Positions 17,081-24,553 are shown, numbered from the stretch's first letter. The stretch is 64,000 bases of DNA from Actinomycetota bacterium (GCA_018268675.1 JAFDWB010000092.1:1-64000); one strand, 5' to 3'. Program-made: numbers and translations. Notes: a model not told the origin generated them from the sequence alone.

Positions 17081-17490
17081 CCGCCGCCGGGGAGCGCGCC
17101 CTGACCCCGGCCGAGCAGGCGGTCGCCACGGGCCTGGCACCCTTCCGCGCGCGTCTCGACGAGATCGACGCGCAACTCGTCGACCTGCTCGGCGAGCGGT
17201 TCCAGATCTGCCGCGAAGTAGCCGTCCACAAGTCGGAAAACGAGATCGAGATGATGCAGCCGGGCCGGGTCGAGATCGTCCGCGCCCGCTATCTCCAGCA
17301 CGGCGCCGAGGTCGACCTCCCGACCGACTTCACGGCGGCCCTCTTCGACCTGATGATCGACGCCACCTGCCGCGCCGAGGACGAGCTGATGGTCCGCCTC
17401 GCCGCGGGTGAGGGGAGAGCGTCTGCATTTACCCCTCCTGCGCGGGGGAAAACGCAGACACAGACGCGGGCGCGCGGGAGTGTGACGTGA
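17077..17490 (+). CDS. AroQ-type chorismate mutase, possibly 4-amino-4-deoxychorismate mutase
   Basis: 137 aa starting at a TTG that overlaps the previous stop. The all-helical AroQ pattern is visible: RLDEIDAQLVDLLGERFQICREVAVHKSENEIEMMQPGRVEIVRARY, with the substrate-contacting Arg of helix 1, the Arg/Lys of REVAVHK, and a C-terminal helix (FDLMIDATCRAEDELM). The expected step is rearrangement of chorismate to prephenate, or of ADC to 4-amino-4-deoxyprephenate as PapB/CmlD do. The neighbouring ADC synthase supports the amino substrate. No PapC-like dehydrogenase is in the window. The last 25 residues are low complexity and partly encoded by a palindrome (17419-17461). Confidence 0.8.
   Translation: MTAAGERALTPAEQAVATGLAPFRARLDEIDAQLVDLLGERFQICREVAVHKSENEIEMMQPGRVEIVRARYLQHGAEVDLPTDFTAALFDLMIDATCRAEDELMVRLAAGEGRASAFTPPARGKTQTQTRARGSVT
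17419..17461. repeat. Palindromic element in the mutase C-terminal tail
   Basis: Arms GCGTCTGCATTTACCCC and GGGGAAAACGCAGACAC pair at 14 of 17 positions. It is translated as the tail beyond the last helix of the AroQ domain and belongs to a family different from A and B. Confidence 0.7.
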
Positions 17491-18773
17491 GCCTGCCGCC
17501 GGGGCCGCGGCTGCCGCGGGCCCTGCAGGCGCTCGGGTGGGCGCGGCGGTCGCTGCCCTGGCTGGAGCGCTGCCGGGCGCGCTACGGCGACGCCTTCACC
17601 CTGCGCATCCGGCACTGGGGCGACTGGGTCGTGCTCGCCGACGAGGTCGACGTCAAAGCCGTCTTCACCGCCGGCGACAAGGTCGGGGTCGCGCTCGCCA
17701 ATCCGCTGCTCGGGCCCGTGCTCGGGCCGCGCTCGGTGATGCTCTCCGAAGAACCCGAGCACATGCGCCGGCGGCGCGTCGTCCTGCCCGCCTTCCACGG
17801 CGAGGCGATCGCCAACGACGCCGAGACGATCGGCGAGGTGACGCGCCGCGAGATCGCCGCCTGGCCCGCCGGCGAGCCGTTCGCGCTCTGGCCGCGGATG
17901 CAGCGGATCACCCTCGAGGTGGTGATGCGCGCCGTCTTCGGCCCCGGCGCCGACGACCCGCGCCTCGACGACCTGCGCCGGCGCCTCGCCGACCTCACCG
18001 ATTACCTCAACCGCCCGCGCAGCCTCGCCGCGCTCACCGCCCTCGGCCCGGAGTGGGTGCGCCGCAGCCGCGGCTACCGCCAGGCGATGCGCCCGGTCGA
18101 GGACGCGGCACTCGCCGAGGTCCGCCGCCGCCGCTCCGAGCCGATCCCCGCCCGCCCCGACATCGTCTCGATGCTGATCGCCGCCCGCCGCGAGGACGGC
18201 TCGCCGCTCGGCGAGGGTGAGCTGCGCGACGAACTCCTCACCCTGCTCACCGACGGCCCGACCTCGACCTCGCTCGCCTGGACCTTCGAGCGCCTCCTCC
18301 GCAACCCGGAGACCCTCGCCCGCGCCCGTCGCGCCAGCCTCGCCGCGGGCGCCGACGACGCCTACCTCGACGCCGTCGTCAAGGAGACGCTGCGCATGCG
18401 CCCGCCGGTGCCGGTCGTCGTCCGCCGCCTGCGCGAGCCGATGTGGATCGCCGGCCGCGACCTCCCGGCCGGGACCGTCGTCGCCCCCTGCATCCACCTG
18501 CTCCACCGTGACCCGTCCCACTACCCCGAGCCGCTCCGCTTCCGCCCCGAGCGCTTCCTCGAGACCCCCGCCGGGACGTACACCTGGATCCCCTTCGGCG
18601 GCGGCGTGCGCCGCTGCCTCGCCGCCAGCTACGCCGAACTCGAGATGAAGCGGGTCCTGCGCGAGGTGCTGGCGGCGGTCGACCTTCGACCGGTGGACGG
18701 TCGCGACGAGCGGGTCCGCAAAGCTGCGATCTCCTTCAGTCCGGGAGAGAAGGGGTTGGTGATGGTGGGATGA
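17487..18773 (+). CDS. Cytochrome P450
   Basis: 428 aa. The C-helix is EPEHMRRRRVVLPAFHGEAI and the I-helix region is LLTDGPTSTSLAWTFERLL. The ExxR motif is E300-R303 (KETLRMRPP) and the heme loop is PFGGGVRRCLAA with Cys377. All catalytic landmarks are intact. The oxygen-activation segment reads DGPTST, close to the usual A/G-G-x-x-T. A monooxygenase in this operon could hydroxylate or couple the aromatic part of the product. The substrate is unknown, and redox partners are not in the window. The GTG start overlaps the mutase stop and the stop overlaps the next start. Confidence 0.93.
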   Translation: MSLPPGPRLPRALQALGWARRSLPWLERCRARYGDAFTLRIRHWGDWVVLADEVDVKAVFTAGDKVGVALANPLLGPVLGPRSVMLSEEPEHMRRRRVVLPAFHGEAIANDAETIGEVTRREIAAWPAGEPFALWPRMQRITLEVVMRAVFGPGADDPRLDDLRRRLADLTDYLNRPRSLAALTALGPEWVRRSRGYRQAMRPVEDAALAEVRRRRSEPIPARPDIVSMLIAARREDGSPLGEGELRDELLTLLTDGPTSTSLAWTFERLLRNPETLARARRASLAAGADDAYLDAVVKETLRMRPPVPVVVRRLREPMWIAGRDLPAGTVVAPCIHLLHRDPSHYPEPLRFRPERFLETPAGTYTWIPFGGGVRRCLAASYAELEMKRVLREVLAAVDLRPVDGRDERVRKAAISFSPGEKGLVMVG

Positions 18774-21637
18774 GCGAGGGGATCTCCGATCTCCTGATCG
18801 TCGGCGCGGGGGCCAAGGCGGCCGCGATCGCCGCCAAGGTCGACGCCCTGAACCGGCTCGGCCTGGCCGCGCCGACGGTGACGATCGTCGAGAAAACCGA
18901 GCCCGCCGCCTCCTGGCTCGGCCTCAACGGGATGACCTCGGGCGAAGAGCCGCTCGCCGTGCCGCCGATCAAGGACGTCGGCTTCCCGTATCGCAGCGCG
19001 CGCCAGTTCCCGGCGGTCGGGGACGAGCTCGACGCCGCCCTGCTGCCGCTCAGCTGGCAGCGCCACGCGATCGAACGCGGCGAGTACGCGCCCTGGGTCA
19101 ACGCGGGCGCGCCGCCGATCCTCCACCAGGACTACGGCACCTACCTCGGCTGGGTGCTGGAGCGCGCCACCCGGGGCGTGAGCCTGCTGCGCGGCCGGGT
19201 AGTGGCGGTCGCCCTTGATCCGTCTCGCGAGCACTGGGTGATCGACGTCGAGGGCGGGGAGGACGGCGCGCCGCGGCGGCTCGCCGGGCGGGCGCTGCTG
19301 CTCACCGGGCCGGGGGTCCACCGGGCGTTCCCGCACGATCCGGCGGCCGAGCCCCGCGTCCTCCACTGCGACAGCAGGCGCGACGAGTTCGCCCGGCTGC
19401 CCGCCGAGCGCGAGGTCGACGTGGCGATCGTCGGCGGCGGCGAGAGCGCGCTCTCGGCGCTCGTCTTCCTGCGCGCGCTCCGCCCCGCGGCGCGGATCAC
19501 CGTCTACACGCCGGTGCTGCCGCTCTCTCGCGGCGAGAGCTTCCTCGAGAACCGCGTCTTCGCCGACCCCGACGACGTCGGCTGGGAGGCGCTCGACCTC
19601 GAGGCCCGCCGGGACTTCGTCAAGCACTGCGACCGGGGGGTCTTCGACGCCGGCGTGATCGCCCGCCTCGCCGGCGAGCAGCGCTGCGAGTTCGAGCTCG
19701 GCCGCGCGGTCGGGGTCACCGCGGCGCGGGGCGGGGAGGAGGTGGAGCTCGAGCTCGAGACCCCGGCCGGACCCGCGATCGCCCACCACGAGTACGTCGT
19801 CAACTGCACCGGCTTCGACCTGACGGCGCAGCTGCGCGGCCTCTTCGCCGAGCCGGTGCGCGCCGACCTCGAGGCGCGGGTCGGGCCGATCTGGGACCGC
19901 CCGCCGGGGACCGAGCTGCGCTTCGACCGCTCGCTGGCGCTCGAGGGGATGGAGCCGCGCCTCCACATCCCCGGCCTCGCGGGCCTCAGCCAGGGCCCGG
20001 GCTTCGCCAACCTCGGCAGCCTCGGCCTGCTCGCCAACCGGGTGCTGGCGCCGCTCCTGCCGGCCCTCGCGAAGGCGCGCCGCGGCGCGGCGGCCGGAGC
20101 GCTGACGATCCTCGTCGTCGCCCTGCTGGCGGGCTGCGGCGGCGGCTCGTCCTCCTCGTCCCCGTCCGGCGGATCGGGCTCCGGCGAAGGAGGCGGGAGC
20201 ATCGCCCCCGGCAAGGAAGTCGCCTACCCCGGCATCGACCTCGCCAACACGCGCTTCGCGACCGGCCCGATCAACCGCGCCTCGGCGCCGCAGCTGAAGC
20301 TCGCCTGGAAGGTGCCGAGCAAAGCGCGGAGCACCTACGGCGCGTTCGCCGCCTCGCCGGTGATCTCGGGCGGCGTCGTCTACATGCAGGACCTCGAATC
20401 GAACGTCGCCGCGGTCGACCTCGAATCGGGCGAAACCCTCTGGGAAACGAAGATGGAAGAACCGGACCAGGGGCCGAACGGCGTCAGCGTCGCCGAAGGC
20501 ATGGTCTTCGGCGCGACCCCGACCAAGGCCTTCGCGCTCGACGCCGAAACCGGCAAGGAAGTCTGGTCGACCAAGCTGACCACGGTGCGGAACGAATCGA
20601 TCGACATGTCGCCGGGCGTCCACGGTGGGCTCGTCTATGTCTCGACCGTGCCGACCAACGTCACCAGCGGCTACTACGGCGGCATCGTCGGCACGCTCTG
20701 GGCGCTCGACACGAAGACCGGGACGAAAAAGTGGCACTTCGACACGGTGCCGAAGAGCCTCTGGTCCAAGCAGCACCGCTCGATCAACGCGGGCGGCGGC
20801 CTCTGGTACGCGCCCTCCTTCGACGAAGAAGGCGGGATCTACATGGGGACCGGCAACCCGGTGCCGTTCCCGGGCGCCGAAGGGCTGCCCTGGGGCAAGA
20901 GCCGCCCCGGCCCTGACCTCTACACCGACTCGCTGGTGAAGCTGAACGCGAAGACGGGCAAGCTCGAGTGGTACCACCAGGTGACGCCGCACGACCTCTA
21001 CGACTGGGACTTCCAGGATCCGCCGATCCTGGCGAGCGCGGGTGGCCGGGAGCTGGCGATCGGGGCGGGAAAGTCGGGCCAGGTGGTCGCGGTCGACGCG
21101 AAGACCGGCAAGGTCGTCTGGCAGGTCGCGGTCGGCAAGCACAACGGCCACGACGAAGACGGCCTGCTCGCGATGCGCGGCGAATTCTCCAAGCTGCCGA
21201 GGCAGGCGACGGTCTACCCGGGCCTCCTCGGCGGCGTGATCGCCCCGATGGCCGCCTCGAAGACGACGCTCTTCGTGCCGATCGTCAACCACCCGCTGAC
21301 GGTCGAAAACGGGGAAACGATCAGCGAAGGCAGCGAAATGAGCGGCGAAATGGTTGCCCTCGATCTCGCCACCGGCAAGAAAGTGTGGAGCCAGACCTAC
21401 GAAGCGCCGGCCTTCGGCGCCCCGGTCGCGGTCAACGACATGGTCTTCTTCGCCACCTTCGACGGCATCCTGCACGGCCTCGACGCGAGCACCGGCGGCG
21501 AAGTCTGGAGCGCCACCCTGCCCGCCGGCTCCAACTCCGGCGTGACCGCCTCCGGCGACAGCCTGGTCCTCGCCGCCGGCATCGCGGTCGCCGAAGGCCA
21601 GACGCCCTCGTTGGTGGCGTATCGGCTCGGGGGGTGA
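18770..21637 (+). CDS. MbtG-like N-hydroxylase joined in frame to a PQQ-type quinoprotein lipoprotein
   Basis: 955 codons without a stop. Residues 1 to about 430 match lysine/ornithine N-monooxygenases: FAD site IVGAGAKAAAIAAK, KDVGFPYRSARQ, NADPH site IVGGGESALSAL, and the late LAGLSQGPGFANLGSLGLLANRV as in mycobactin MbtG. Residues about 434-456 form a lipoprotein signal (RRGAAAGALTILVVALLAGC, Cys456) followed by a Ser/Gly linker. Residues about 480-955 are a quinoprotein beta-propeller (GIDLANTRFATGPINR, TPHDLYDWDFQDPP). Glu codons change sharply from GAG to GAA at the junction. An internal GTG at 20042 could start the lipoprotein separately, so this may be two products from one frame. The first overlaps the P450 stop. 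Confidence 0.8.
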   Translation: MSEGISDLLIVGAGAKAAAIAAKVDALNRLGLAAPTVTIVEKTEPAASWLGLNGMTSGEEPLAVPPIKDVGFPYRSARQFPAVGDELDAALLPLSWQRHAIERGEYAPWVNAGAPPILHQDYGTYLGWVLERATRGVSLLRGRVVAVALDPSREHWVIDVEGGEDGAPRRLAGRALLLTGPGVHRAFPHDPAAEPRVLHCDSRRDEFARLPAEREVDVAIVGGGESALSALVFLRALRPAARITVYTPVLPLSRGESFLENRVFADPDDVGWEALDLEARRDFVKHCDRGVFDAGVIARLAGEQRCEFELGRAVGVTAARGGEEVELELETPAGPAIAHHEYVVNCTGFDLTAQLRGLFAEPVRADLEARVGPIWDRPPGTELRFDRSLALEGMEPRLHIPGLAGLSQGPGFANLGSLGLLANRVLAPLLPALAKARRGAAAGALTILVVALLAGCGGGSSSSSPSGGSGSGEGGGSIAPGKEVAYPGIDLANTRFATGPINRASAPQLKLAWKVPSKARSTYGAFAASPVISGGVVYMQDLESNVAAVDLESGETLWETKMEEPDQGPNGVSVAEGMVFGATPTKAFALDAETGKEVWSTKLTTVRNESIDMSPGVHGGLVYVSTVPTNVTSGYYGGIVGTLWALDTKTGTKKWHFDTVPKSLWSKQHRSINAGGGLWYAPSFDEEGGIYMGTGNPVPFPGAEGLPWGKSRPGPDLYTDSLVKLNAKTGKLEWYHQVTPHDLYDWDFQDPPILASAGGRELAIGAGKSGQVVAVDAKTGKVVWQVAVGKHNGHDEDGLLAMRGEFSKLPRQATVYPGLLGGVIAPMAASKTTLFVPIVNHPLTVENGETISEGSEMSGEMVALDLATGKKVWSQTYEAPAFGAPVAVNDMVFFATFDGILHGLDASTGGEVWSATLPAGSNSGVTASGDSLVLAAGIAVAEGQTPSLVAYRLGG
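20042..21637 (+). CDS. Possible separate product: PQQ-type dehydrogenase-like lipoprotein
   Basis: Alternative internal start at GTG 20042 in the same frame as the N-oxygenase, giving 531 aa. The N-terminus would be VLAPLLPALAKARRG followed by a hydrophobic stretch and the lipobox LLAGC, a normal lipoprotein signal peptide. The body is an eight-bladed-propeller type quinoprotein (alcohol or sugar dehydrogenase-like) with repeated G-x-x-x-A-L-D-x-x-T-G-x-x-x-W units. The region TPHDLYDWD lies near the family's active site. Without a Sec-accessible N-terminus the fused form could not export this domain, so internal initiation is attractive. No strong ribosome site is seen before the GTG. Confidence 0.45.
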   Translation: MLAPLLPALAKARRGAAAGALTILVVALLAGCGGGSSSSSPSGGSGSGEGGGSIAPGKEVAYPGIDLANTRFATGPINRASAPQLKLAWKVPSKARSTYGAFAASPVISGGVVYMQDLESNVAAVDLESGETLWETKMEEPDQGPNGVSVAEGMVFGATPTKAFALDAETGKEVWSTKLTTVRNESIDMSPGVHGGLVYVSTVPTNVTSGYYGGIVGTLWALDTKTGTKKWHFDTVPKSLWSKQHRSINAGGGLWYAPSFDEEGGIYMGTGNPVPFPGAEGLPWGKSRPGPDLYTDSLVKLNAKTGKLEWYHQVTPHDLYDWDFQDPPILASAGGRELAIGAGKSGQVVAVDAKTGKVVWQVAVGKHNGHDEDGLLAMRGEFSKLPRQATVYPGLLGGVIAPMAASKTTLFVPIVNHPLTVENGETISEGSEMSGEMVALDLATGKKVWSQTYEAPAFGAPVAVNDMVFFATFDGILHGLDASTGGEVWSATLPAGSNSGVTASGDSLVLAAGIAVAEGQTPSLVAYRLGG

Positions 21638-21655
21638 GGCCTGCTGACGGCCGGC

Positions 21656-21707
21656 GGCGCGGCCATCCCCCTCATCGCTCGCCTGTTGTGAAGGGGATGG
21701 CCGCGCC
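21656..21707. repeat. Palindromic element, family C
   Basis: Arms GGCGCGGCCATCCCC and GGGGATGGCCGCGCC flank a loop of about 22 bases. Located 19 bases after the operon stop, it is able to form a strong hairpin in RNA. The copy at 35701 has nearly identical arms. Confidence 0.85.
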
Positions 21708-21811
21708 TTGGCCTGCGCCGGACCGGGCGTCCCGCCACAGAGACGCCACGGGACGGTTCGCGTCCCGTCGACAACTGCGCGTACTTCGTGACCCTTCCCC
21801 AGGCCCCCGAT

Positions 21812-21860
21812 GTTGATGGGCCGAAAACCTGACATATAGGCGGGCTTTCGGCCCATCAAC
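21812..21860. repeat. Palindromic element, family A
   Basis: Arms GTTGATGGGCCGAAAACC and GGCTTTCGGCCCATCAAC around a centre with ATATAG. It is an intergenic copy of the element also found translated within pabAB. Confidence 0.85.
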
Positions 21861-21893
21861 CTGGCGGTCGCCTGGCGACGTGTGGGAGGGCGC

Positions 21894-21942
21894 GGTGAGT
21901 TCGCACTTTCCCGCGCTATCCACGGGTTTCTGCGAGCTCACC
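21894..21942. repeat. Palindromic element, family B
   Basis: Outer arms GGTGAGTTCGCA and TGCGAGCTCACC with inner CCCGCG/CACGGG. It is an intergenic copy of the element found inside the GNAT gene. Confidence 0.8.
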
Positions 21943-21990
21943 AGGGGTCCCACGGGAGGCCGGGGCTCTGCCCGATCCGGCGCAGGCCAA

Positions 21991-22043
21991 GGCGCGCCCG
22001 TCGCCCTCATGACCAGCCGAAGCATGAGGGGGACGGGCGCGCC
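21991..22043. repeat. Palindromic element, family C, variant arms
   Basis: Arms GGCGCGCCCGTCGCCCTCAT and ATGAGGGGGACGGGCGCGCC. The arms differ from 21656 in the middle (CCCGTC instead of GCCATC) and match the 63746 copy, showing compensatory change within the family. Confidence 0.85.
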
Positions 22044-22163
22044 GCGGGGCGGCAGCCGGCACCCGGCGGCGAGAGCCGAAGATGAGGACGCTCTAACGGA
22101 AAATTTCTGCCCCTCTAATACTCGTCTCAGGCGGGGCTTATCTGGGCGCGGGAGCCTCCGGGT

Positions 22164-22931
22164 ATGGCACATACTCATCCCTCGTCGCGTCTCCCGCAAC
22201 CGGGCGGGTCATCTGTGCTTCCCGCGAACGGGGCCGCTCCACCCACGGCCCCGAGCAAGAACTGGGACCATCACGTCCAGCAGGCCGATGAACTCTCGCG
22301 GACGCCCGGGTTCCAGGACCTCCGCGACCGCATCGTCGCCAAGGCCGCGCCGGTTCAGGGCGAGCGCGCGATCGACGTCGGCTGCGGCACCGGTCTGCTC
22401 GCCCTTGCCCTGGCGCCCACTTGCGCCGACGTCTGGGCGATCGACTACGCGCCCGGGATGATCGAGCACCTGCGCGGGGTGCTGGCCGGCGAGATGATCA
22501 CCAACGTCTACCCGCTGATCGCCTCCGCCGTCTCCCTGCCCCGGACGGACGCGAGCGTCGACCTCGTCGTCTCCAACTACTGCTTCCATCATCTCGACGA
22601 GCGCGGCAAGCGGGCGGCGATCTCCGAGACCTTCCGCGTCCTCCGACCTGGCGGTCGCCTAGTCTTTGGCGACATGATGTTCAGCTGGAACCCGGCGCAG
22701 GAGCGCAACCGCGAGGTGATCGGATCGAAGCTACGCTCGATCGCGCGCCGCGGCCCCTCGGGCTGGCTGAGGATCATCCGCAACGCCGGGCGCATGGCGG
22801 CCGGCCGCGGCGAGCGCCCCGCGTCGCCCGATTGGTGGAGGATCGCGTTGCTCGAAGCCGGGTTCGACTCGATCGAGATCGAAGTGCTCGCCCACGAGGG
22901 GGGCGTCGCCGCGGCGATCAAGCCTGCATGA
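22164..22931 (+). CDS. Class I SAM-dependent methyltransferase
   Basis: 255 aa. The SAM motif I is AIDVGCGTGLLALALAP, the acidic end of strand 2 is IDYAPGMI, and motif post-I/III are DLVVSNYCFHHL and LRPGGRLVFGDMMF. The fold is that of UbiE/Methyltransf_11 proteins acting on small molecules. The first 30 residues are low complexity, so a later start near 22254 is possible. It lies after the biosynthetic operon but 526 bases away and is coupled (ATGA) to a C39 peptidase gene. Membership of the pathway is uncertain. Confidence 0.85.
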   Translation: MAHTHPSSRLPQPGGSSVLPANGAAPPTAPSKNWDHHVQQADELSRTPGFQDLRDRIVAKAAPVQGERAIDVGCGTGLLALALAPTCADVWAIDYAPGMIEHLRGVLAGEMITNVYPLIASAVSLPRTDASVDLVVSNYCFHHLDERGKRAAISETFRVLRPGGRLVFGDMMFSWNPAQERNREVIGSKLRSIARRGPSGWLRIIRNAGRMAAGRGERPASPDWWRIALLEAGFDSIEIEVLAHEGGVAAAIKPA

Positions 22932-23911
22932 GCACGGCCGGCGCGCGGCCGCGGCCGCGACGCGCCGTCATCAGGCGCCGTCGGCTCGCCGCACTGGCGG
23001 CTCTCGCGACCGCGGCGACCGCGGTCGGCATCGCCGTCGCCAACGGCCAGAGCGCCGGCGGCGGCGAAGGCGGCGGAGCGACCCCGGCGAGCCCGCCGCC
23101 GCAGGTGGTCAAGGTCGAACTCGGCGGGAAGACGCTGGAGCGCGCCCATGTCGGCGCCCTGAGCGCGCCCGCAGCCCAGGCCCGCCTGGTCTCCCAGGTC
23201 CCCGCCCACCAGACCGTGCACGACGGCAAGGCGACGATCACCTACGCGGTCGACGTCGGCGCCGTCGCGGCCGCGCTTAAGCACGTCGTCCGCGAAGGCG
23301 GCGGCACCGTCGTCATCCCCCGGCACGCGGTCGCCTCGACGATCGCCGTGCCGATGATCGGCCAGGTCCTGCGCGACGACTGCGAGGCGACGGCCCTCTC
23401 GATGGTCCTCGGCTACGCCGGCACCCCGGTCGACCAGCTGACCCTGCAGCGGCAGGTCGCCCATGCCCAGCCGCTCGACCCCACCACCGGCCCGAACGGG
23501 GAAGAGGTCTGGGGCGATCCGAGCCTCGGCTTCGTCGGCAGGGCCGACGGCGGCGGTCCGGCGGGCGGCTTCGGCGTCTACCAGGGCCCGATCCGAGCCC
23601 TCGCTCAGCGCCACGGCCTCGCGATGACCGAACTCACCGGGACCTCACCGCGGCGCATCTACGCGGCGCTCCTGGCCGGGCATCCGGTGCTCGCCTGGGT
23701 GGCGCTCTCGGAAGGGCCCTACGCGACCTGGACCTCCCCGGCCGGGCGCACGATCAACATCAACTACGGCGAGCACGCCGTCGTCCTCACCGGGTTGAAG
23801 GAAGGCGTCGTCGCGGTCAACGACCCGCTCTCGGGCGAACGGATTACTTGGTCGACGAGCCAGTTCGAGCAGATGTGGGCCGGTCTCGGGCACCGAGCCC
23901 TAGCCGCCTGA
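22928..23911 (+). CDS. Exported C39-family (papain-like) peptidase
   Basis: 327 aa. A basic N-terminus and a hydrophobic segment (LAALAALATAATAVGIAVA, about 22-40) suggest export or membrane anchoring. The C39 catalytic pattern is present: Cys in RDDCEATALSMVLGYAG, His in YGEHAVVLTG and Asp in AVNDPLSGERITW. Relatives cleave peptides or are cell-wall associated. It is translated from the ATG overlapping the methyltransferase stop. The last 68 bases overlap the convergent PAP2 gene. Confidence 0.8.
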   Translation: MSTAGARPRPRRAVIRRRRLAALAALATAATAVGIAVANGQSAGGGEGGGATPASPPPQVVKVELGGKTLERAHVGALSAPAAQARLVSQVPAHQTVHDGKATITYAVDVGAVAAALKHVVREGGGTVVIPRHAVASTIAVPMIGQVLRDDCEATALSMVLGYAGTPVDQLTLQRQVAHAQPLDPTTGPNGEEVWGDPSLGFVGRADGGGPAGGFGVYQGPIRALAQRHGLAMTELTGTSPRRIYAALLAGHPVLAWVALSEGPYATWTSPAGRTININYGEHAVVLTGLKEGVVAVNDPLSGERITWSTSQFEQMWAGLGHRALAA

Positions 23912-24482
23912 GCCCCGCTTCGAACCAGCCGCCGAGGAGGTCGGAGAGGCGGTCGATGCGGTCGCGCGCCGGCCGCGCGTAGAGCAGCAGGGCGGCGCCG
24001 CAGCCGAGCGCCGCGCCGGCCAGCACGTCGCTGGGGAAGTGGACGCCGATCGCCACCCGGCCGATCGAGAGCACCGCGGCGGCGATCAGGGCGACGGTCC
24101 CCCAGAGGCGGTTGCGCAACCAGATCGCCATCGCGATCGCGAAGGCGCCGGTCGCGTGGTCGCTGGGGAAGCCGGGGTCGGCGGCGTGGCCGCTGAAGAG
24201 GTGGACGCCGTGGGGGTCGTCGACGAACGGCCGCGCCCGGTCGACGATTTCCGAGATCACTTTGCCGACCAGCAGGGCCAGCCCGGCGCTGAGTCCGGCC
24301 GCCACCGCCGTCCGCCGCCAGGGCCGCAGGCGCTCGCCGTTGGCGAAGACGAGGATCAGGACCAGGGCGGCGATGAACAGCGCCTCCGAGATGTTGATGT
24401 AGAACAGCAGCGGGTCCTCCACCGCGTCGTGCTGGTAGAGGAAGTCGTTGAGGGTGTGGAGGATGCTCCAGTCCATGGTCAA
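23844..24482 (-). CDS. PAP2-family membrane phosphatase
   Basis: 212 aa with five or six membrane segments. The three phosphatase signatures are KVISEIVDRARP, PSDHATGA and SIGRVAIGVHFPSD, with all catalytic His/Arg present. Substrates are lipid phosphates such as undecaprenyl or phosphatidyl phosphates. The frame opens with TTG (24482), and ATG two codons later is equally likely. The C-terminal 30 residues are basic and cytoplasmic. Confidence 0.9.
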   Translation of the reverse strand: MTMDWSILHTLNDFLYQHDAVEDPLLFYINISEALFIAALVLILVFANGERLRPWRRTAVAAGLSAGLALLVGKVISEIVDRARPFVDDPHGVHLFSGHAADPGFPSDHATGAFAIAMAIWLRNRLWGTVALIAAAVLSIGRVAIGVHFPSDVLAGAALGCGAALLLYARPARDRIDRLSDLLGGWFEAGLRRLGLGARDRPTSARTGSSTK

Positions 24483-24547
24483 AGAAACGTAAGAGCATTG
24501 TTAAAGGCTCAGATGAGAGCCGGATGATAAGCCCCGCCAGGCGGTGG

Positions 24548-24553
24548 TAGGCT
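24548..24553 (+). promoter_or_regulatory. -10 hexamer of a probable leaderless promoter (tetR)
   Basis: TAGGCT lies seven bases before the ATG at 24561, with no Shine-Dalgarno between. Transcription would begin at or next to the start codon. Confidence 0.55.

Larger units (their letters stand above)
21638..22163. other. Non-coding array of palindromes between the operon and the methyltransferase
   Basis: 526 bases without a supported gene. It contains, in order, family C (21656), a small GGGACG/CGTCCC hairpin near 21760, family A (21812), family B (21894) and family C again (21991). The last 60 bases are AT-richer and include TAATAC (22116-22121), a possible -10 for the methyltransferase. 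Confidence 0.8.

Noticed and set aside
17077-17490. Complete p-aminophenylalanine pathway
   Set aside because: No PapC-like prephenate/aminodeoxyprephenate dehydrogenase or aminotransferase is in the window, so only a possible mutase step is claimed.
21656-22043. CRISPR array
   Set aside because: The repeated units are palindromes of different families without uniform length or regularly spaced unique spacers, and no cas gene is present.
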